DNA of 64,000 bases, from positions 511,001-575,000 of the forward strand of contig OZ020518.1 in NCBI GenBank assembly GCA_963971425.1, read 5' to 3'. The notes under the pieces were generated by a model. The model ran no database searches. It had not been told where the DNA came from and worked only from the letters and a program-made list of their open reading frames with translations. Shown piece by piece: positions 34,686 to 46,070 of the stretch. Origin of the DNA: Bryoerythrophyllum caledonicum (lineage: Eukaryota; Streptophyta; Bryopsida; Pottiales; Pottiaceae). The position numbers and the translations under genes are program-made. The stretch's first letter is position 1. The number at the start of each line of letters is the position of its first letter.

Positions 34686-35052
34686 AGGTTTTTGAGTTTA
34701 TGCTTTTGAGTTTATGCTTTTGAGATCATGCTTTTGAGTTCATGCTTTTGAAATCATGTTTTTGAGTAATTTGAGTAATTTGAGTAATTTGAGTAGTTTG
34801 AGTAATTTGAGTAATTTAAGTAGTTTGAGTAATTTGAGTTTTTGAGTTCATGCTTTTGAGTTCATGTTTTTGAGTTCATGCTTTTGAGATCATGTTTTTG
34901 AGTTCATGTTTTTGAGTTCATGCTTTTGAGTTCATGTTTTTGAGTTCATGCTTTTGAAATCATGTTTTTGAGTAATTTGAGTAATTTGAGTAATTTGAGT
35001 AGTTTGAGTAATTTGAGTAATTTAAGTAGTTTGAGTAATTTGAGTAATTTGA
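34686..35052. repeat. Compound minisatellite (gagtaattt and tttgagttcatgc units)
   Basis: Two unit types alternate: a 9-bp unit ttgagtaat repeated in runs, and a 13-15-bp unit ttttgagttcatg repeated in runs. The whole pattern is doubled, with blocks ending near 34850 and 35052. It starts about 200 bp upstream of the OTU frame, so it may be part of the Helentron end, since internal tandem repeats are common in such elements. Confidence 0.85.
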
Positions 35053-36775
35053 AAGTTTGGAGGATAGATACCCCTTTGGAGGAAAACAATAACACTTTAC
35101 TTTTATAAAGAGAAATACAATATACTATTGCTCTTAATCTTCTCACACTAAACTTCTCCCAGGAACACACCAAAGATTTAGGCTGTGTAAACTAACTAAT
35201 CTGCTGATGTGAGGAACGACATGCACTGCCCTCCGAAGCACTACCCATGAACACCAAAGACTTCGAATGGGCTGCAATGTCGAAAAAATAGAGGCCACCT
35301 GTTTTCGTTTACAAAACCCAGCCTAGAAACTGAACTAATTTGTGATATCACTAGAACAAGCTAGGCCAGTATGTGAATTTGAGTACGCTATCACAGACAG
35401 GAGAACGCCTGTCCATAAAAAAAGAGTGGGGGCGACAGAGTATTCGTAACAGGTTTTCTCGAGCCTCCTGTAGTAACTCCAAGATAGAGAGCAAAGATGT
35501 TAAATATAAAAACACTTGCTAGAGTAACTGTGATCTAAGGCATGTGTCACACAGATTATATGGCTTCTATCGCTGGGAAGAAGCACACAAAAGAGGAATT
35601 CATTGTACGTACACAGACAGGGCTTGATGAAAGGACGACACTATGACTGACATGTGTGTAAAAATTTAACACTGCTAGACACAACGCGGAAGAAACTGCA
35701 AAAGGTAAGAAAGAGAGAGTGAGAGCACTCTACCGAGCTGGAAGCCGAGCGAGTGCTAACGAAATCTTTGCACACCTCCTCCCCGTAATCGAAGCACTCT
35801 CGCTCTCCAACACTTGCATCACCACGTTATCCCGCCTTCAACGACGACGACAACATGCCTTGGCTCTTCCTTCCCGAGTCGGTGCATGAGTCACAATTCT
35901 CCTCCATCCGAGTCGACGAGCCCAGCGACTGCAACGTTCATGCCATGCAATAGGAGACAGCATTTGCTGCAAAACAAATTTAAGCTAGGTCAGTCATCAA
36001 CTATTGATACAAAAGTTCGTTTGTCAATCGATTGCACATTTCAAGCGAGAATCACGTACCAAAGACGTCTGCGAACAAGCGCACATCTGAAAACCGACCA
36101 GCAGGGGTACCAGGATAGGTTGCGTTCGGAGGAACACCTGTTGCCAAATTTACATCGGTGCCCAGCCATGCACAGAAGTACATCACCGCCCTTCTTAAAA
36201 ATACAGAGACAACAACAATTCACTCTCCTTTCCCCAACGATATCAGAACATAACACTATAGTATGTTTGGATATCACAACAGCTGACCTAATGTAGAATG
36301 GCCAGTTACATCTTGTAGAAAACCCTATCAGATTCAAGCATTTCGTGGAAAGATATTCAAGAGCGACTCAATATTCATTGCAAAAAAGTTGCAAATGGTC
36401 TCACAGGAGGGAAGAGAAAAGCTCAGGACCCATGAATTCTACAGAATTGCAAAGTACTCATGCTGTGAAATTGACAGAACACGCTTCTAATCCTTAAAGA
36501 TCCGGACTCAAACTAGACTCGTAAGTCAAGACATCGTATCAATAACTCGAATACCACAGCATTCCATTCACAATTCATTCACAAGAATCAAGACCGCCAA
36601 GCACAGACTGCCCCGTCGCCGACTGCGACACAAGAGACCCAAACACCGAACTTAGGAAGACTTACCGTGAGCAACCTGTGGAATTAAATACTTTGAGTTC
36701 AACCTTGTGTACGATTCATTGCCATACTTGAAGCACTGAGAATCAAACGAGCAGCAGAATGAAATAACTCCTTGC
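35053..36775. other. Gene-free stretch, mixed composition
   Basis: No supported gene. A moderately GC-rich block at about 35800-36300 holds short frames on both strands (35814-36296 on +, 36041-36337 on -) with no recognisable domain. They may be exons of an unknown transcript or the upstream region of the EF-hand relic. Confidence 0.3.
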
Positions 36776-36778
36776 TCG

Positions 36779-37020
36779 ACTTACTGTCTGAGCAGATGAT
36801 GTGATGTCGCTGCATCTCGCTGCTGAGTAATCTCCCTCCAAGTATCCCAGCTCTCCCTGACTTCGAAGATGTTGTCTACGATGAGGTAGTAAAATCAATA
36901 AATTCCGCCACACTTATAAATCCATCATCATCCTTATCAATCTGTATCAATCTGCTTCATCAGCTCCTGCACCTCCCCGTCCGAAATCTCACCCCCGAGC
37001 GACGTCAACACCTTACTCAA
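36779..37020 (-). pseudogene. EF-hand (calmodulin-like / polcalcin-like) gene relic with 10-bp duplication
   Basis: Read on the - strand, one frame gives TELSKVLTSLGGEISDGEVQ followed by ELMKQID. After a frame change it continues as DKDDDGFISVAEFIDF. Together these are the exiting helix, linker and Ca-binding loop of an EF-hand of the calmodulin-like type, with loop acids D, D, D and the Glu at position 12. The frame change coincides with a 10-bp direct duplication (tatcaatctg at 36935-36944 and 36945-36954 on the + strand), which shifts the frame. A stop follows at 36876-36878, and another frame, DNIFEVRESW, continues to about 36779. The N-terminal side runs into a pyrimidine-rich repeat without a start. 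It is a broken gene or gene fragment. Confidence 0.6.
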
Positions 37021-37024
37021 CTCT

Positions 37025-37125
37025 GTTTTTGGGGTTTCCTGTTTCTGGGGTTTCTGTTTCTGGGTTTTTCCATTCCGCGTTCACATTCTGGGTTTTTCCT
37101 GTTTCTGGGTTTTCTGGCCTGCAAG
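37025..37125 (+). repeat. Short tandem repeat of tttctgggtttttcc type
   Basis: Imperfect units of gtttctgggttttTCC recur about six times. They sit just upstream (minus-strand sense) of the EF-hand relic. Confidence 0.7.
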
Positions 37126-38287
37126 TAAGTGTGAACGCAAAAGGAGATAGGTCATTGGACTTTTTGCGAAATCGTTGCGGGCCTCAATACAAAGCCTCTG
37201 TCTAGGACAGAGCCAATAAATGTGAATTGACACTTTTAGAACCTCCACTCCTTGCACAACTCTTTTGAACATGCTACACCTCTTTGATGCCTCTAAACAT
37301 TGGTGTACAAGGAACTAATGTCATGTTTAACAACATGATGGCATGAAATTTAGACCTTGTATGCAAGAATTTGACATTAAGTGAAGTCAAATTCTGTTGA
37401 TCCACTCAACACCGTTGTCTTTACTATAAACACTATAATCTTTCAATCAGACAAAGTTTATACAATTTTGTGAGTATGTTACATAATAAATCTTAATTGA
37501 GACATTATGTTTAAACTTGAAAAAATAGCGTTTGTTTCCTTCTTTACTCATTACACTAGAATCAACAGTTTTGAAGTGTTTTTGGTGTGAAAATGTCAAA
37601 GAAATTTTAGGGATTATAAATTTGAGAATCATGTTTTTGGTGTGAAAATTATCTTCGTGGGTATATTTTATTTTATATTTAGGACTTATACTAGGGAACA
37701 AGTTATGGTGCTTTAAACATCAAAAGTTGGGCAAGTATCGCAGAGCTAAATAGTAGAATTTTTTTATTCAAGCAACAATGAAGAAAAGTTCTCGGCAACC
37801 TTCACCATTTTACATTATAACGCAAAAAAATCAAGGGATTTTTTTCCCATGATACCATGTCTTGGAGATACCCATGTCTTGGTATCACCTTAGGTATTGG
37901 CCACCAAACGGGTATCTTATTGTTTTTTCCTTTAATTTTATATAGAGAGAGAAGTTCGCTGGATTTTTTTCAGAAAACAAAATAAAAATAAAAAAATGAA
38001 ATATTTCTAGTGAAGTGTTATATGTAGTACAGTTCAGAGGAAGAATCTGATAGATGAGATATATTACAGGAAATGCCCACAAGGACCAGCCAAACAGATT
38101 CTTCCAAAAAATCAGCGACTTTCAAGGCTAGTTTCCCAGAGAAGTCGCTCAGTCAGAACACACAATGCAGTTTTCCCCACTCTTTATTTCAGGCTCCCAT
38201 ACCCGCACCTAAAACCATCACCATCAATTTGTGCCCCCAAAAAATAAAACAAAAAAAATCACCATCTTTCCACCCGTACAGTCCACC
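37126..38287. other. AT-rich gene-free stretch
   Basis: No supported gene or RNA. Short frames are unsupported. A small repeat of ccatgtcttggtatcacctt type occurs near 37850-37900 and resembles the dispersed tandem motif seen at 38.7, 50.3 and 56.1 kb. Confidence 0.35.
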
Positions 38288-38475
38288 TTAACCCTTCAAT
38301 AGGTCTCCGCACATGCACCCAAATTTGGTACAGAATATGGTTCATCCCGAACGTACATGACAGTATGGTTCATCCCGAATGTACATGACGGTTTGGTCAG
38401 CATGTAGGGGACGAATTTCAGGTTTCACGTCCCTGAAACTTCCTTTCTTGGGTGCATGTGCGGAGACCTAGTGCC
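38288..38475. mobile_element. Short inverted-repeat element starting TTAACCCTTCAAT
   Basis: The 22-bp sequence AGGTCTCCGCACATGCACCC plus AA at 38301-38322 is perfectly inverted at 38448-38469. The left end TTAACCCTTCAAT matches the left end of the palindromic element at 13642, but the right outer end has diverged or is truncated. Inside are two tandem copies of atggttcatcccgaacgtac. Confidence 0.65.
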
Positions 38476-38499
38476 GAGGTGGTCGTTTTTGGGTCATTT

Positions 38500-38890
38500 A
38501 TGGTGCTTTCCGGGGTATATCTCCGTCCTACGCACTTCTTTCATTGGAAACATGTCTCGCACTACCCTACGCCGTGGTCGCTTTTGTACATAATTAACTC
38601 AAAATGGAGTTGTCAAAAATTCTGGAAAATATCATTTTTTTGTCTACATGATTACCCATGTGATATCAACGTGCCACCCGTATAATACATAGGTGATACC
38701 CATGTAATACTTATGTAATACCCTTTGTTCCCAAATCATTGCATCAAAGAAAAATAATTCTTTCCACAAAGAGATGTTGAAAGCGACCACTAGGTACCGT
38801 AGTTCATACGCTTCAAATGGAACAACTCCCATGCGGATTGGTGCAAGCATGGGAGAGCTACAATGATTTCTCTGAAGTGGGGTCAATATA
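38500..38890 (-). repeat. Copy of a dispersed repeat with tandem TACATGGGTATCACC motifs
   Basis: The segment around 38590-38720 is similar, in reverse complement, to segments at 50.3-50.5 kb and 56.1-56.3 kb. All share tacataattaa-caaaatggag followed by units like ggtattacatgggtatcacc. The units are about 22 bp and imperfect. Extent of the family copy is approximate. Confidence 0.55.
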
Positions 38891-39757
38891 AAATGTACCC
38901 TATCTGTAGATAGAGTTGTGCAATATCTACTAGCTATTGTGCATGATCTAGTACACTTGTGCCTTGCGAAGACCTCCGGCGTTAAAATACCAGGACATGG
39001 TCTATAACGGTTATAGATCTAAATCTATTCCAAACTTGCATATTTTACCAAGTGGCACACTGGCATACTAAAATAAAAGAGCCTGCCTCGTGTGAAGACC
39101 TAAGGCACGGACTCATCGACCAGACGTCCATCATGGCGTGCTTTTACTTTGCGGGACAAGCTCACCGGATGGTTGGCCGGAAAGAGCGCACCTTACAAGT
39201 ACCCGGAACATCACGTCACGTCATTTCCAAGCGTGTTGATGACTGCAGTTGCTTTTTTCTAAGTTTCGGTGATGTCTGCATTGGGCTCACAGAGCGTCGC
39301 AAGGGTTAGTTTGTGTTTTTCTTTCTAGAGGAGTTTGAGACCTCACGATGGGTGGAAATATCGGTACGTCCTTAAATGTAGCATCTGGTGTCGGAAAATA
39401 TCGGTTTTCGGAGCGGTGGATTAGTACGCTGTCTGTTGTTCGGTGAGTTAGAAGTTCGGTGTGTCTCTCGGAGGGGGTCGAATGTTGCAGGTTACGAAGG
39501 TTTCAGGAGCAGTTTTGGTGATGCAGAGTGAGCGATGGCGATGAGAAGTTTTGGTTTTTTGAGACACAGATAGAAACAGCTAGGTGCTTGCATTGTAATT
39601 TCCATGGATCGTGAAGAGCAGCAGTTATTGGTGCAACGATGATCAGGCTGCCAGTGTTGGAGATCTGCGATGCGGGGCAGGAACAGGAGTATTGAAGTTG
39701 GCGTGGGATCAGAAGGGTAGTTTTTAGGTGGGGTTTTGGTGAGCATTGAAGTTGGTG
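38891..39757. other. Upstream region of the fucosyltransferase gene
   Basis: No supported gene. The last few hundred bases before 39758 are less AT-rich and probably hold the promoter and 5' UTR, but no clear TATA box was identified. Confidence 0.35.
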
Positions 39758-42644
39758 ATGATGATGATGGGCGGCATGAAGCATGGCCAGGTCGCACGGA
39801 AGCCTCGTGTCCTGGAGATCATGTGCATTTTCTTAGGGCTGTTTATCATCTCGTCTCTGTTCTTGACGCTCACTCCCGGCGTCTCCCGGCAACGCGGCCA
39901 GTCTGCAGCGCAGCTTCAGGCCGATTCCTCCATCTTCGCTTCAGGTGGGCCGCTCTCAAAAGATGCTGCATTTCAGTATATTCTTCACTAGAAGTTGTTT
40001 CCATTAACTCCACGTTCCGTTCAAGCATCCTAGATGGTATCGAAAGGTCTACGGCTTGTTGGTGACCTGATGTCATCAGGCTCTGCAGAAGTTACTCCTG
40101 AGCCTTTTGGATAGTACACTGAATCATTAAATCCAGTACGTGTGTGTAACTTATTTCCTCTGCCATCCCTGAAAGAACCTTTTCGTGTCAGATAATTCAA
40201 GTGCTAGACTGGGCACATTCAAACATTATTTTAACTAAGGTTAAACAACGGATCCTTTTCTTTATGTAAGGAAGTTAGGAACCGACGTTGGGACAGGTAC
40301 TATTATTTTGTAGGACGTACAGTTGGAGACCTGATCATAAACCTGAACCCATCTGTAACTGTGCAATACATGTTATAAACTTATACGGTGTCAGTGTCCC
40401 AGTCTAAAGTTCCTGTAGTGTCTGTAGCAACTATCTAGGTTAGTGTCGATTAGGGTTAGTGTGACACCGACAGAGTAGTTCAAATTCAGTTGCCTTTCCT
40501 TCAAGTAAGGCCAGGTACCTGATCATATACCTGTGAGGGTCTGATCATAACGTTAACTAGGTTCAACAAATATACGGTATCCCATCTTTACTGCATGTCC
40601 TTGCCTAGAACAGTTTCTGATATATAACCAGCGTTAGTGTGATAAATCTTTTGTCCAAGTTAAACACCGACATATGTGTTAATTCAAGTAAGGGACAGGT
40701 ATGTTGACTCATCTGTAACTGGTACTGTAGATCTTAGTTTCGTACTGCACCAGACGGACAGGTGTGCGGCAAACATACGGATTGCAAGGAAGTGAACGGC
40801 AATAGAGGATTGTGAAGTGCTCACAGATGGTTTGTGTGGTCATTTGTATGCAGAAACTAAGGCTTTGGAAGTTGGCGACAGAACTCTTGGTGGCTTGTTG
40901 CTTCCACCGCAGGCCTTCGAGCCCGGACAGACGTGCACAGCGAGGTGGGAGGAGAGTTTGATTCGGAAACCCAGTCCTCACCGCCCATCGCCGTACTTGA
41001 TCACCAAGCTCCGGGACTACGAATCCCGCCACAAGCGCTGCGCACCGCACGCAGTGAGTTTCAGTAAGAATGGCAGCAACGCCATGCCAGAGGGATGCCA
41101 GTTCGTGGTGTGGATCGCCAACAGCGGGCTGGGCAACCGCATGATTACCATCGCGTCCGCATTCGTGTACGCTCTCCTCACAGACCGCGTCCTGTTGCTG
41201 GATCACAACGGCACCGATGTGGGCGGGCTGTTCTGCGAGCCGTTCCCTGGAACTTCGTGGCTCTTGCCCGAGAGCTATGACTACGAGTGGATGGGGCGCG
41301 TGGTGTGGGAGAATGACCACCGCCTGGGACGCCTGCTGCAGGAGTCCGGCAACGTGACGCTGTCTGCACGCGTGCCGCATGGCTACGTCTTCGCCAACCT
41401 GATGCACGACAGCGATGAGCACGACCGGCGGTTCTTCTGCGCGGCGGTGCAGCGGCAGCTCCAGGCGGTGCCGCTGCTGTACTGGCGCTCCAACGTGTAC
41501 GTCGTGCCGGGGCTGCACTTTGTGCGAGCCTTCCACCGCGAGCTCGACCGAATGTTCCCCGAGCGCCACACCGTGTTCCACCACGTCGCGCGCTACCTCT
41601 TCCGGCCGAGTAATTTCATGTGGGGCGCCGTGCTGCGCTTCCGACAGCCGCACCTCGCGCAGGCGCGCCACCAGGTCGGGCTCCAGCTCCGCATCCTCGA
41701 GGACAACGTCACGGCTGCCGCAGTCGCGGATCAGGTGCGCGCCAGACTATCTTATCCATTCCTCGCTGAACTTGCAAAGTTTGCCTATCAATTTTGTTTC
41801 TCCTTCTCAAACAATCAAGCCCTAATTCTGCTGCTTCTAGTACTGCTCCCTAATCTTCTATTCAAGACCCCGATTACGCTTCTTCTTTTTCCTAGAAGGG
41901 AACCGTATTAATTTTGTTCTTTTTCCACTGAAAACCTAATGATTATGCTTTCTCTTCTTCAAACAAAACCCTAATTTCGTCCTCTCGCCGTGACTTGTGG
42001 GCGTGAATCACCAGCTCCTGGCGTGCGTGTTGGAGAACAAGATTCTGCCTCGACATTCACGTGACGCCGCAGACCAGGACGACAATTTGGCGAACTTAAG
42101 AAAAACGGGCTCCACGGCGGTGCTGGTGGCCTCCCTGGACGCGGCCTACCACCGCAAACTTCAGGACTACTACCTGCGCGGCTCGGCCGAGGGCGCGGAC
42201 TACGTCGGGGTGCACGCGCCCAGCAACGAGCAGACCCAGCAGTTCGGGCCCGAGCACGACCGGAAGGCGTGGGGCGACATGTACCTGCTGTCCCTGAGCG
42301 ACGCGCTGGTGACGAGCCCGCAGTCCACGTTCGGGTACGTCGCGCAGGCGCTGGCGGGCGCCGTGCCCTGGATCCTTACGCGGATGGACCAAGACCAGGG
42401 TGACTGCCGCCGCGGCGTGTCTCTGGAGCCCTGCTTCCACGCGCCTCCGCCCCTCGAGTGCCGGGGACGCGGCCCCGGATTCGCCCGCCCGCCCGCCTCC
42501 ATCTTCCCTAGCTTCATCCAACCCTGCGAGGACGTACAAGGCGGCGTCAAAATCATCCCAAGCATCGCTGTCGCTGGCGATGACGACGATGATGATGAGG
42601 AGGAGCAATCAGCGTCACGTCATGATCAGGAGGTCGAAATCTAA
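39758..42644 (+). CDS. GT37 alpha-(1,2)-fucosyltransferase (xyloglucan/arabinogalactan FUT type), three exons
   Basis: Golgi type II enzyme that transfers L-fucose from GDP-fucose to galactose on cell-wall glycans in this family; the exact acceptor is unknown. Proposed exons are 39758-39944, 40854-41734 and 42015-42644 (GT-AG introns of 909 and 280 bp, phases 1 and 0), giving 565 residues, close to the ~560 usual for the family. Residues 19-38 form a signal anchor (EIMCIFLGLFIISSLFLTLT) after a basic cytosolic tail. The catalytic part begins with GDRTLGGLL, then SPYLITKLRDYESRHKRC, NSGLGNRM (152-159), VGLQLRILED (337-346) and TSPQSTFGYVAQALAG (456-471), which match the conserved GT37 blocks. 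The start lies in a run of four ATG codons. The tail is acidic (DDDDDDEEE). The second exon has a long antisense frame that is only a shadow. Confidence 0.88.
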
Positions 42645-43180
42645 CACGAAGAATCTGTAACATGACGATGATGAGCAATCGGCGCCATTCCATGATCAGA
42701 AGGTTGAAACCTAGCACGAAGAATATGTAACAGGCGATGATGATGATGATGTGCGTTCGAGCTGGTTTTACAACATGTGCTTGAAGCTTGAAGCGCTTCA
42801 GACCGGCGCAACCGATGACCGCTCTCAAGGAAAGTGCGGTTGTGGTTGTTCTAGTGTCTACACTCAAGAAGGGGAAGTAGTTCCATACTACTATTCCTTT
42901 GTCCGGTGGGCATGGACTTAGTGGTGGAACGAACAAACACTCAATTCACGCCTGCCTCCACATGAGACCGGAGTTCTTCTTCTTGTGGTTGCGGTTGCGG
43001 TTGCGGTTGCTAGCGTTCCTCCTCTCACAGATCAGCCACATGAGACCAGAGTTCTTCTTCTCATTGCACCTCATGAAGGGGTAAAAAACTAGCATGAAGA
43101 ATGTGTAACATTCCAAAGGCAGGTGATGGATCGAAATCTGGCATGAAGAACCTATAACATGAGGCCGATTTTTACTTGGG
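42545..43180 (+). repeat. Tandemly duplicated 3' end of the fucosyltransferase gene with GAT and TTGCGG tracts
   Basis: The segment coding the acidic tail (gatgatgatgaggaggagca ... atgatcaggaggtcgaaat ... cacgaagaatctgtaacatg) is repeated right after the stop as gatgatgagcaatcggcgcc ... gaaggttgaaacctagcacg. A third, weaker copy lies near 43080-43165. There is also a GAT tract near 42738, four ttgcgg units near 42988-43011, and a 25-bp direct repeat cacatgagaccggagttctt at about 42959 and 43038. Confidence 0.75.
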
Positions 43181-43246
43181 ATCACATTGTTCCTACAGTA
43201 CTAGTATTGAGCTTTCTTTTGAAGACACTTTGGATTACACTCTCAA

Positions 43247-43286
43247 TTAAGTTTAGGGTTTAGGTTTTAGGATTTAGGGTTGAACC
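43247..43286 (+). repeat. Short interstitial telomere-like tract
   Basis: Degenerate TTTAGGG units (gtttagggtttaggttttag, then gatttagggttg) occur in a row, matching the plant telomere repeat. Confidence 0.7.
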
Positions 43287-43406
43287 TAACCTGTGAATGT
43301 AGATTTGTTACCATCTCTATTGCATATGTAACATTTTATGTATTGCATTTGTAACATTTTATGTTGAGCAGCCAGATTCTAGCATTCATCGTGCATGAGT
43401 TTTGAG

Positions 43407-43757
43407 AAGTAAACCCCCTCCCGTAACCGACAAGTTAAGCATTGTGCATATATGGAGAGTATTGGTGTAATCTACATTTATTTTTGAGTGATAGCCGATA
43501 GAATTATAGTTTCAACGCAAGTGATTTTATTACTTTTTTGATGAAATGTGGATTAGTTATGAATTTTCAAAGAGTGCTTCCATGTTTAGTTGGTGGCCAC
43601 CAATAGGTATCCCCCGAAAACGCTCACCAAAAGTAAGAGATAGCAAGTCCCCATTTGCAGTTGAATGGGTGGTAATGGGATGGAAGTGGGTTGGTTTTAC
43701 CTCAATTTTATAAGTGTCGGTTATGAGTTTTAGTTGGTTACCACCGGGTTTTCCTTA
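43407..43757 (+). mobile_element. Single copy of the ~350-bp TIR family
   Basis: It starts with gtaaaccccctcccgtaacc, contains gtgcatatatggagag, agtgattttat and gatgaaatgtggattagtta, and ends with gttggttaccaccgggtttt inverted to the start. Sequence order matches the array at 14.5-15.6 kb and the minus-strand copy at 54.2-54.5 kb. Confidence 0.65.
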
Positions 43758-46070
43758 GTCATAAGTGTCCCTCAGAGGAGCAACATTGCATAGTGCATTG
43801 TTGACATTATGTGGTAAAACTTTATGAATTTTGATCGTACGGATTGAAAGATAGTTGTAGTCAAATTGAAAAATTTGTCTTCAAACAAACATTTGGGTTG
43901 TTTGGAAATGCAACTCTAAGTAGGTGGTAAATTCCATCTAAGGCTAAATATTGCCATGAGATCAATAGTAAATACATACAGTGAGGGTAAGATGAAAAGG
44001 GAGTCAATTGTTGGGAGGGAAGCAAATGGAAGCTACGGGTGTGCCTCAAATGGACATGAAACAGCTTGTGGTGGTCAACATGGGCCATTGTAGCAAGACA
44101 AAAAGAAGGTGTAGTTCCTCGCCAACAATTTTGGTTGATTTATATTTCATAAGAATTAGAACAATATGCTCCCCGTGCAGCCATATTGAGGGAAACACTA
44201 GCAAAAGCCGCTCCCCTCACATCCACACCTTAGTTATTGTGCTAAAAATAATCAATTGAATACAATAGCAATAAGTAATTATCACAGAGGCAATAAAAAT
44301 AGGGCTTGTAGGTGATAGGCATTTGGAAGCACCAATTTTATGGGGCTTTGTAGGTGAAGTCGTGAGAAGAACTAGGAAAAATTGATCTAGTTCCTTCCAT
44401 CATCCATTTGAATATTATTCCTTCTCCATCGCGATTAACATCAAGATTTTTAACGATTTCTAATTGGCTCCACAAGCCTTTGTGATGTTCAAGGTTTAAA
44501 GCTTGTAACTTTATAGCCTTTACTTTGTTTCATGGGAGGTCTAGTGTACACATATCATACTAAATAGATACTTATCAAGTATTAATAAAGTGCCATCCAA
44601 AAATACTGGAAATGCCTCAAGATGGCCTCAAAAACAAAAAAATTAAATCGAACAATGAACTAATGCATTGATCCTATTAGTGGAGGGGAAGAACTTGTGA
44701 AAATCCACACACCTAGATAGCATTTTTGTATGGACCAGCCATTGTGGTAAACAAGTGCAATATTAACCACTAGGACATTATTGCTTAATATTGTGCTTAT
44801 AATGTTCTCAAGTCCATGACTCTAAGATCTCTTTGAATTTTGCACACATCCATTTTAGCAACAACAAAGGACTACGTAAGTGGAGGCATTTTCTTCCTCA
44901 ATTGTAGTTGCCGGCATGTCATAAGGGTCTTAATAATCCATGCCCTCATTTTAGGCCACTTGAGATATCACCTTATTGTAGACTTGATGCCTATTGTTAA
45001 GTTGCTTGGGACTTGGACTTCAACCACATCCTTTGTTGTATAGATTTTGTCGAAAGATTTGAACTTCCAATTTATAAAATCTAAAATACAAAGTTTGTGA
45101 ATAAAATTGAGTTATGTGTGCCTCAGCTAGCTAGTGTGTTGTCTACTATGACTCTAAAACAACAACAATCGTTACGCTTACGCATACAAGTTCAAAATCT
45201 ACTTTCATACAAGAAGAGACAAGACGCTTCGTCATTGTGATTATGTAACATTTGCATAGTTCCGTGCGACATTTGATTCAGTCAGATTGTAAAGTGCCAC
45301 ACCATTCTCAAGAAAAAAATCATGTGAAGATGGAGAACGGGCACGAAGATTTATAGACCCATTCTCACCCTTCGTTCAAAAAAAGATAAAACAATGCCAC
45401 ATTCTCCATTTTCTCAAGTGGTGAGTTTGCAGTTGTCTCTCACCTACATCTAGAAAGTACAGTGAGCATCCTGAGACTCACACAAGCTTCAACTGGAGGA
45501 AAGTTCGTATCTCACGATGCCCATCCATAGGTCGTCGTGCCGCCCTGATTTGCTGAACTTTCAGTACAAGGTGTACAACGGATATTCCAACGAACGTGAC
45601 TCAGATGATCTAGAAATCTCTGGATTCATTGGCAGAATTCTCGAGGAATGCGCTCGGAAGTCGATTTTCTCTTTGTTTCGGGTTGGTCGGAACATCTTCC
45701 ATTGGAAAGAGTCCAAGATCATATCTGAAACCAATGATTTCATCATGTGTAGAAAGTTGTGAGTCTTGGACCATACAATTAAGACGAGTTCCATGCGTTC
45801 ACAAATATCTGATTTCTGCCGATAATGGAGGGGGCACGTCTTCTGCTGTGACAGCAGTAGAGCCCTATGAATTACTTGCAAGGAGCCAGAACACACTGCA
45901 CAAGTGCCATGATGGTGGGGCGGCCATTCCCACGGGAGTAAGAAAAGGAGAGCAGTCGCTAAACTAAACTGACTGAAGCTACTGCCCTATCCCCATCCGA
46001 AACACAACATGTTCTGAACAGATTCATTACAAAATTAACACACCAGATATGTAGAAAAGAGCTCCAAAAT
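43758..46070. other. Gene-free stretch between the fucosyltransferase and H+-pyrophosphatase genes
   Basis: AT-rich, with no supported gene. One ATG-initiated frame at 45517-45762 (81 codons, containing DDLEISGFIGRILEECARKS) in a less AT-rich block looks mildly protein-like but was not recognised. The last ~100 bases before 46071 must include the 3' UTR of the pyrophosphatase gene. Confidence 0.35.

Noticed and set aside
40709..41671. 320-codon - strand frame across exon 2 of the fucosyltransferase
   Set aside because: Antisense shadow; the + strand shows the conserved GT37 motifs.
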